Shown one piece after another: positions 59,904 through 64,000 of a DNA stretch of 64,000 bases. Origin of the DNA: Pinus tabuliformis (lineage: Eukaryota; Streptophyta; Pinopsida; Pinales; Pinaceae); assembly GCA_031772625.1 (NCBI GenBank), contig CM062814.1, forward strand, positions 366,517,750-366,581,749, given 5' to 3'. A program made the position numbers and the translations under genes. How positions within the stretch are numbered: the first letter of the stretch is position 1; each line of letters opens with the position of its first letter. The notes beneath the pieces are model-generated. The model was not told where the DNA came from and did no database searches. It saw only the letters and a list, made by a program, of their open reading frames with translations.

Positions 59904-61470
59904 TATTCAGTATCATCGTAATTCAGTTAAGCTTCGACAGATTGACAATGTTGGTTAGGGATCAGGTTGTTCAGGTAATGTTTATAATTTTCATGGCATT
60001 CAATTGATATGGGTTGTACCTAGCTGTCGACTTGAGTTCATCAACAGTTCTGTGAGGAATGGTCGACGACATGTTTTTTTGTCATTTGACAAGCAGGATT
60101 TGGTGTCGACATGTTTGTGTCATCCATCGCAGAGGTTTGATATTTCGTCAAGGGTGTCATCACAAACGTTGTTTTGTCGACGATTCATATGTGGTTATGT
60201 CGCTTTGTGACAATTATTGAAAAAGGTGTTTTTACACCTAAAGTAAAATCTAAAACCCTAAAACTACATTTAAACCATGCTACATACCTATCACCTAAGT
60301 CCTAACATATCACAACATCAAAACCTATCTGTTAATACAATTCCTAAGTCTAAAAGCCTAACCCTAAACCTAAGTTCTATGACCTCAAAACCTCACCATA
60401 TAGCTCTCAACCTAAATCACATTGTAAAACATTACAAATAAACCATAAAAGTATCTAAACCATGCAGCCAACATAGACCATATCGGAAGGTCATGTGAAA
60501 AATGGATGGATAATCCGTCAGGGTTAACATGACCACCAGGTCCTCATCGCCGGGCTGGAAACCGCATCGAAACCGGTAGCATGTGAACGACTGCGTAAGC
60601 GACAGAGGTTATCACTGTGGTAGGCAGGATAACTCGGTGAAGACTACGCCGAAAGTGGTCACATTTAATCGTAAAAACTCTTCGACAACGGAACCATCGG
60701 AGAGGTGTCCGCTTGCGGTTAGACCGCAGCCTATTCACATGGGTGGTCAACTAATTCCGCGCTGTCAACATGACCGCCAGCGGGAAAACTTTATGATAAA
60801 GTTATTTTTGGGTTTATTATGGTTTTTGTTGTTAAAAATTAATTCAAAGGTCATAAAACCCTAGCCTAGGTGTTAGGCAATCACAACACCGAAGCTCCTA
60901 AACCCAAATTAGGCCAAATTCATCCCTAAACTCAGTGAAGGGAGTTTGAATGTATTTTCAGGCCTATAAGAGGCAGATTTTTCCTTTGAAAGACATTAGA
61001 GTGGTTCTTGACTTTTGTATGCAGATTCTGGAGGACATAGGCGGTTTTTGTTTTCAGTGTTATGGGAGCATCTGAGGTCAGTTTTGGAAACCGTAAGAGG
61101 TGTTGGAAAGCTGGTTCAGAGGGCTATCTGATGACGGTGATCAAAAGTGCCTACGAGCACATTTAGTCTAGTCTTTTCTCTATGTAATGAACACCCTCTT
61201 CTCATTCCTAATAAAAACGGTTGCCCATCTTGAAAGCGGACCCGAAGACGTAGTCCATCAGGGACGAACTCCATCATCAATTTGCTGTCAGGTATCACTA
61301 TGTTTTTACTGTTTGCACTTCTTTTATTCATCGATTTTATGTTTAATTAGTTGTCGTAAGGTGTTCTTTTCAAGAAGTTTTTCCTTTGTTTGCATCCTTC
61401 AACTAAAATTCAAATCATTAATGGTTAATCAATTCTACTTCAGTATTTAGTTTATGATCATTTCATATCA
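59904..61470 (+). repeat. 3' LTR
   Basis: Direct repeat of 55,637-57,202; ends TTTCATATCA. Just before it a ~27-bp segment (ACCCTCATCGATTATTTGTT) is duplicated in tandem at 59,858 and 59,884. Confidence 0.8.
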
Positions 61471-61549
61471 TCTTTAGATAATGATGATGCTGAAAATGAA
61501 ATATTGTCCTTATCTAAGGATAATTTCCTAGAAAAAGCGACAAACTTTT

Positions 61550-64000
61550 TCAAACTTCCTCTTCCTCTTCAGAGTCCTTATATTCAATGGTGAGTTGATG
61601 AATAGAATTTGTTTGGATAAAGCATACCCAATCTGTATAGACCTGAGAAATTGTAGAAAAGTGAATCGGATAGAAACGAACAATGTTGACCTCACCCATT
61701 GATATAAATAAACCTTTTCTTTTTACTATAATTAACATCAAATTTTGAAATAATTTTGATCTTCTCAAAATGAAATTGTAGAAACTTTTGGAAATTTTTC
61801 TGTATCCAAATTTTGATTCAGTCATCTCTCTCAAAACTTTTACTATGCAATCTTTTTCTGTTGTTTATTCAGAGAACCTGGGACTGCCTCCATTATTGGT
61901 TTGGATCTAGGAAGATCAAATTATTCATTGAAGTATGTCCCAATTTCCCATACTTTTATGCAATGTTCAATGGATTTCTTTGTCCACACTTGGATTTCCT
62001 TTGCTTTTGTTTCTTTGTGGCTTAATGAATCGTACATGATACTCTTGTCCTTCTTAGAGGTTTTAGGAATGTGATGAGGTAGTGATTTCTTTTCCCATTG
62101 GAAAATTAATGAAAAAATTACTTTAAAACTTCTATAGTATTCAAACAAAGATTCAATACTTTCATTGTTTTTCTTTAACATCAACATATTTGCTATCTTG
62201 GAGAATATTTGATTGTTAGACCGTAACAGAAACATCAGGCATATTTTCAATTTGAATTTTTTGAAACTGCTCAGAAGAAGACGATGTTTCTAAAAGAAGT
62301 TGAGCAAAATTAACTTTTAGATATTCAAAATATTTCAAATATTAAATTATAATATAAGACAAGACGCCTTTTTGTTTAAGAAAATCATAAGCGTTTTCTC
62401 TAAATTCCTAAATTTTTTCCCTGTCCTCAACACTCATTATTTTTCCTCTTTCAATCACATGATCAAACTATCAATGTTTATGAAAACATCATCAAAAGGA
62501 GGCTTTTGATGAGTAAATTTTTTTATATAGCTTACAAACTTATAATGATCATTTATTATTCCACTAGGGCCATAAAAAAATGGGATAATTAGTAAAACCA
62601 AAGATTGTTAAGTTCTTCATCTTCCTTGAATGCGTGACCTTTGTCCTTCAATTTTATTCTTCTAAACATAATTGGAAAATTTGGTCAAATCTTCCATGGA
62701 AATTTACTCATATTTCGTGCATGACCATTTAATGTTGTTTGATATCTTGACCATTTTACTCTAAGAGAAATTCTTTCAGGAATCTACCTTGGCAATATAT
62801 GTGGATCAACCTCACTCCCATATATTCTGATATAGGAAAAAAACTCTTCAATGAACCAATCTCATATTTGATCTAGTGGCTCTTTCCTCTCTTGGCTAAT
62901 CATTGGAGAAGCATTACCAAACATGACTTCATGTAGAGGGATCATTACATAAGTGCAAATGTCATAATAATGAAATTTATAATTACTTTCCCAAAACACT
63001 GAAGCATAATTTTGAATGGACAACTAATCATCAGTGGGATGGTTATGATTCATGAGAGGAAAGGGGCCAGAGGTAATCACAATGTCCATGAGATAAGTAG
63101 ACATAAAAAAATGTGTTCATAGCTCGAAGGGCATGAAACTACCAACTTCAAAGCATTTTTCATGTTTTGATAGAGAATCTTAGCCCAATTGAAATGTTTT
63201 CAGTCATAGTGGATACTATGAATCAATGACAACCACAGCGTTTTTCAATGTTGAAGGTCCTTTTCGCCATACAATATGCACAACATTTTGATAATGAACC
63301 TAAAATAAATTTTTAAAATAACAATAGGGAAATCCTTAGATGATTGAGATTCAAGCCCTCTTTCTCTTCTTGCAGCCAAATTGAATCAGTTTATCATAAT
63401 TTTTGTCAATTTGTTTAAAAATTGTGTTGTTGAAATTATCAAGAAACTTAGAAGTAAAGAATGGGTTAGGAGAACTCTGCTTATAAATTTTTGAAAGGGT
63501 GTCTGACCTCCAGGATGCTATCACATTTCTATTGGAATTTGTAATTGTGCATGTACAAATGCTAATATGACCCAAAATCCATTGTATCATGTCATAATAA
63601 GGAAAAAATTTAGCCCTAGTGGTAATCATGTGTAATTATGTCCTTCTAATGTTCTCGTACGACGCATTTTTCTCCTTACTAGAACTTTCTGACTTTAGCC
63701 ACCCCCTATTCTCAAATAAATTATAAATTTCCTCCCATTTCATCGTACATGTGTCTTGCATTTTGAAAGTAGTGTTGGAAATCAAATTTTAGTTCAGATA
63801 ATAAATTCTTGGTTCTAGATCTTCTACCTCTTTTAGTTTTTCTTTAATATATTGAGCTCCTTACCTTGAAGCAAGGGATTTGTTCTTTTTCCCCATTTTA
63901 TGGCCTTTATGGGCAATAAGACAAATAATTAAGATTTTTTATGAAGACCAGTCTAATTGAAGAAAATGAAACCTTTTCAAATATCACTACTTACCAAAAG
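61550..64000 (-). pseudogene. Unclassified decayed coding sequence
   Basis: Three open pieces on the minus strand (63,629-63,351, 62,250-61,921, 61,834-61,550) and readable text between them suggest an old coding region of several hundred codons interrupted by many stops and frameshifts, running off the right edge. It is rich in Lys, Phe, Ile and Asn, with an acidic end (EYKDSEEEEEV). I recognise no domain. A retrotransposon, an endogenous viral copy or a host gene are all possible. The LTR element at 55.6-61.5 kb lies just downstream. Confidence 0.35.

Larger units (their letters stand above)
55637..61470 (+). mobile_element. LTR retrotransposon with gag and protease only (non-autonomous Ty3/gypsy derivative)
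   Basis: Two long direct repeats, 55,637-57,202 and 59,904-61,470 (each ~1,566 bp), enclose 2.7 kb. A primer-binding site TGGCATCAGAG lies at 57,210-57,220. Gag and protease are readable between them; RT, RNase H and integrase are absent and there is no room for them. A purine-rich GGAAAGAGAGGGAG (59,840-59,853) may be the polypurine tract, in which case the LTR edges shift by ~50 bp. No target duplication was identified. Confidence 0.85.

Noticed and set aside
60240..60380. Telomere-like CCCTAAA runs
   Set aside because: Isolated AAACCCTAAAAC and CTAACCCTAAACCTA motifs inside an LTR, present in both LTRs, not tandem telomeric repeats.

Overview
The window looks like conifer nuclear DNA: AT-rich, gene-poor, and built mostly from layered, decayed retrotransposons. 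The strongest taxonomic clue is a Penelope-like element endonuclease (19.77-20.43 kb) followed by hammerhead-ribozyme-like 3' ends; such elements are reported from conifers as 'Dryad' (Lin, Faridi and Casola 2016, from memory). Conifer origin is an inference; species cannot be told. The only host gene that appears intact is a six-exon laccase on the minus strand (44,419-46,905), predicted at 567 residues with all four copper-binding motifs.

Layout. 0-3.6 kb: 3' half of an L1-type LINE (zinc-binding and RNase H domains) followed by an unrecognised extra ORF. 4.0-6.1 kb: decayed Penelope-like 3' end plus a segment that recurs at 20.4-21.7, 40.6-40.9 and 48.0-49.3 kb. 7.1-13.4 kb: minus-strand Ty3/gypsy element with an RNase H placed between protease and RT, followed by a probable LTR. 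16-18.7 kb: exon-like repeat, PPR pseudogene, LINE ORF1 remnant. 18.7-20.6 kb: gypsy gag-protease remnant and the Dryad-like endonuclease. 22.07-22.96 kb: an internally deleted laccase copy in the opposite orientation to the intact gene. 23.0-25.9 kb: partial plus-strand gypsy. 26.4-26.8 kb: a 398-bp insertion carrying a nearly canonical hammerhead ribozyme. 27.7-31.65 kb: a two-fold tandem duplication made of ~250-400-bp units with (TA)n tracts; the first copy holds a TRIM element. 34.4-36.8 kb: partial Ty1/copia. 37.5-38.9 kb: poly(A)-tailed insertion. 40.0-41.1 kb: foldback element and an 88-bp hairpin insertion. 41.2-42.5 kb: second gypsy gag-protease copy. 44.4-47.1 kb: laccase. 50.2-52.2 kb: Mutator-like MITE, gypsy gag remnant, tandem repeats. 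55.6-61.5 kb: LTR element with both LTRs but only gag and protease. 61.5-64 kb: unclassified decayed coding sequence on the minus strand.

The regions are linked by duplication. The laccase, its promoter and its 3' flank are mirrored by 22.07-27.2 kb in inverted orientation, and several later insertions (hammerhead insertion, TRIM, 88-bp hairpin) can be seen as insertions because a paralogous empty site lies elsewhere in the window. All comparisons are by eye; identities and boundaries are approximate.
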